DNA from: Nanobdellota archaeon
GTDB taxonomy: Archaea; Nanobdellota; Nanobdellia; Pacearchaeales; GW2011-AR1
Direction: 5' to 3'
Assembly (NCBI GenBank): GCA_018901625.1
Contig: JAHIEM010000096.1
Coordinates: 1-5,413 of the forward strand
DNA: 5,413 nt
Under the pieces are notes generated by a model. That model was given only the letters and a program-made list of their open reading frames with translations. It ran no database searches and was not told where the DNA came from. The position numbers were made by a program, and so were the translations under genes. Numbering within the stretch: position 1 is the stretch's first letter; each line of letters begins with the position of its first letter. This document shows, piece by piece, positions 4,252 to 5,413 of this stretch.

Positions 4252-5413
4252 AAATGAGAGCATTAATACTTGCTGGAGGATTTGGAACTAGACTTAAAAC
4301 TATATCAGGGGACACTCCCAAGTCTATGATGCCTATAGTTGGAAAGCCATTTCTTCATCATCAAATAAGAACTCTCAGGGATAGTGGAATTGAAGAAGTA
4401 GTCTTGGCTGTCCATTATGGATCTGATAAGATAAAGGATTACTTTGGAAATGGCAAGAGACAGGGAGTTGATATCACTTATTCTGAGGAAGATATTCCGC
4501 TCGGAACTGGAGGTGCGGTTAAAAATGCTGAAAAGTTTCTAGGAAATGAAAGGTTTTTTGTTTTAAATGGAGACACTTATACTGGCTTAGACTTAAAACA
4601 ATTTCTAGATTTTCACAATAAATCTGGACGGGAATGTAGTATGGGGGTAGTAAAAGTCAGTAACTCAGAGCATCACGAAATTGTAGAAAAAGATGAGGGA
4701 AGTAGGGTTGTGAAAATCCATGAAAGAGGTGTCCATCAAATAGGGCTAGAGCCAATTGTAAATTGCGGCATCTATCTTTTCGAACCAAGTATTTTTGGCA
4801 TAATCCCCCCTAGAAGAGCTGTTTCATTAGAGAAAGAAATATTCCCGAAGATGGTTCTGGCTGGAAGCCTCGGAGCGTATAAATATTCTGGATATTTTAT
4901 GGACATAGGAAGACCTGAGACCTATTTTCAATTTAAGAAGGATATGATTCAGACAATGATTATGAATGAAAATGAGACTATCCGAGAAGCTCTTAAAAAG
5001 ATGAGCAAAAATGAAGAAGGATTAGTATTCATTGCAGATTCTGGAGTTAAGCTAATAGGGGTTTTGACTCGTGCTTTGATTGACAGGGCTTTTGTGGAAG
5101 GGGTTGCAGGATTGGAAGATCCTCTGAAGAAAATAATGCTAGTTGAGGGGATCGTGTATGCCCAAGAAGGGGATAGTGCTGAGAAGATTGCAGAGATAAT
5201 GCGTCCTCAAACAAATAGGCTACCCATATTAAACGATGTTGGAGAGATAGTTGATATAGCCCATAGACAGGAAGTAATAGAGGCGAGAGGTTCTCCCGAA
5301 TTCAGAGCAAGATCTCCGTTAAGAATAAGCTTCTCAGGAGGGGGAACAGACAAAGAGGATTATTTCACGAGATTTGGTGCGGGTTTGGTTATTAGTGCTA
5401 CAATTGATAAGTA
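4248..5413 (+). CDS. Fused sugar-1-phosphate nucleotidyltransferase / CBS pair / heptose kinase (partial, runs off right edge)
   Basis: An open frame of 388 complete codons reaches the window edge. Residues 1-232 form a nucleotidyltransferase: 'LAGGFGTRL' (8-16), 'TPKSMMPIVGKP' (23-34, K25), 'LGTGGA' (85-90), 'NGDT' with metal ligand D109, and 'DIGRPETY' (219-226) with D219. This is the HddC-like pattern (heptose-1-phosphate guanylyltransferase). Residues about 238-345 look like two CBS repeats; the second reads 'RLPILNDVGEIVD' (324-336). From 353, 'RARSPLRISFSGGGTD' and 'FGAGLVISATIDK' match the start of HddA-type GHMP kinases acting on D-glycero-D-manno-heptose 7-phosphate. The ATP-binding GHMP loop lies beyond the window. 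HddA makes the 1,7-bisphosphate, GmhB removes the 7-phosphate and HddC adds GMP, so the fusion would hold the two steps flanking a phosphatase. The CBS pair might sense adenine nucleotides. The start at 4248 (ATGA overlap) is preferred; ATG 4254 is possible. The heptose assignment is likely; a related sugar is not excluded. Confidence 0.82.
   Translation, partial: MKMRALILAGGFGTRLKTISGDTPKSMMPIVGKPFLHHQIRTLRDSGIEEVVLAVHYGSDKIKDYFGNGKRQGVDITYSEEDIPLGTGGAVKNAEKFLGNERFFVLNGDTYTGLDLKQFLDFHNKSGRECSMGVVKVSNSEHHEIVEKDEGSRVVKIHERGVHQIGLEPIVNCGIYLFEPSIFGIIPPRRAVSLEKEIFPKMVLAGSLGAYKYSGYFMDIGRPETYFQFKKDMIQTMIMNENETIREALKKMSKNEEGLVFIADSGVKLIGVLTRALIDRAFVEGVAGLEDPLKKIMLVEGIVYAQEGDSAEKIAEIMRPQTNRLPILNDVGEIVDIAHRQEVIEARGSPEFRARSPLRISFSGGGTDKEDYFTRFGAGLVISATIDK

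Noticed and set aside
1..5413. CRISPR array, tRNA or rRNA genes
   Set aside because: I saw no regularly spaced repeats, no cloverleaf-like GC-rich segments and no rRNA motifs; the spacers are short and AT-rich.

Overview
The window looks archaeal. It is AT-rich, and each of the six genes with an upstream intergenic region has an AT-rich TATA-like box centred about 25-28 nt before its start codon, with no Shine-Dalgarno sequence. That is the arrangement of archaeal box A promoters with leaderless mRNAs. The compact layout, small proteins and type of insertion sequence would suit a DPANN-type archaeon (Woesearchaeota/Pacearchaeota-like), but that placement is inference; no rRNA or other phylogenetic marker is present.

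Left part (1-1380): a minus-strand gene enters at the left edge, with only its first 14 codons in view. It is followed by a complete insertion sequence at 89-1327. The IS has 13-bp perfect terminal inverted repeats and is bracketed by a perfect 9-bp target duplication (80-88 and 1328-1336). It carries a DDE transposase on the minus strand and, divergently, a 49-residue basic protein that resembles the N-terminus of IS1634-type transposases. Without the IS and one duplication copy, the flanking genes would share an 88-bp divergent promoter region. The element landed between their two TATA boxes and left both intact.

Right part (1381-5413): a surface-glycan biosynthesis locus. In order it holds a GT25-like glycosyltransferase (+); a GDP-fucose-synthase-like epimerase/reductase (-), convergent with it and overlapping by 11 nt; an NAD-dependent extended SDR epimerase/dehydratase (+), divergent from the previous gene; and, overlapping its stop codon (ATGA), a large fused protein cut by the right edge. 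The fused protein joins an HddC-like sugar-1-phosphate nucleotidyltransferase, a CBS-domain pair and the start of an HddA-like GHMP sugar kinase.

Working together: the nucleotidyltransferase and kinase point to synthesis of an activated heptose, most likely GDP-D-glycero-alpha-D-manno-heptose. The two SDR enzymes could convert this or another nucleotide sugar into a deoxy or epimerised form, and the GT25-like enzyme could transfer a sugar to a glycan. The exact sugar is not determined by the sequence. The most notable items are the NTase-CBS-CBS-kinase fusion and the two-gene divergent IS inside a divergent promoter region.
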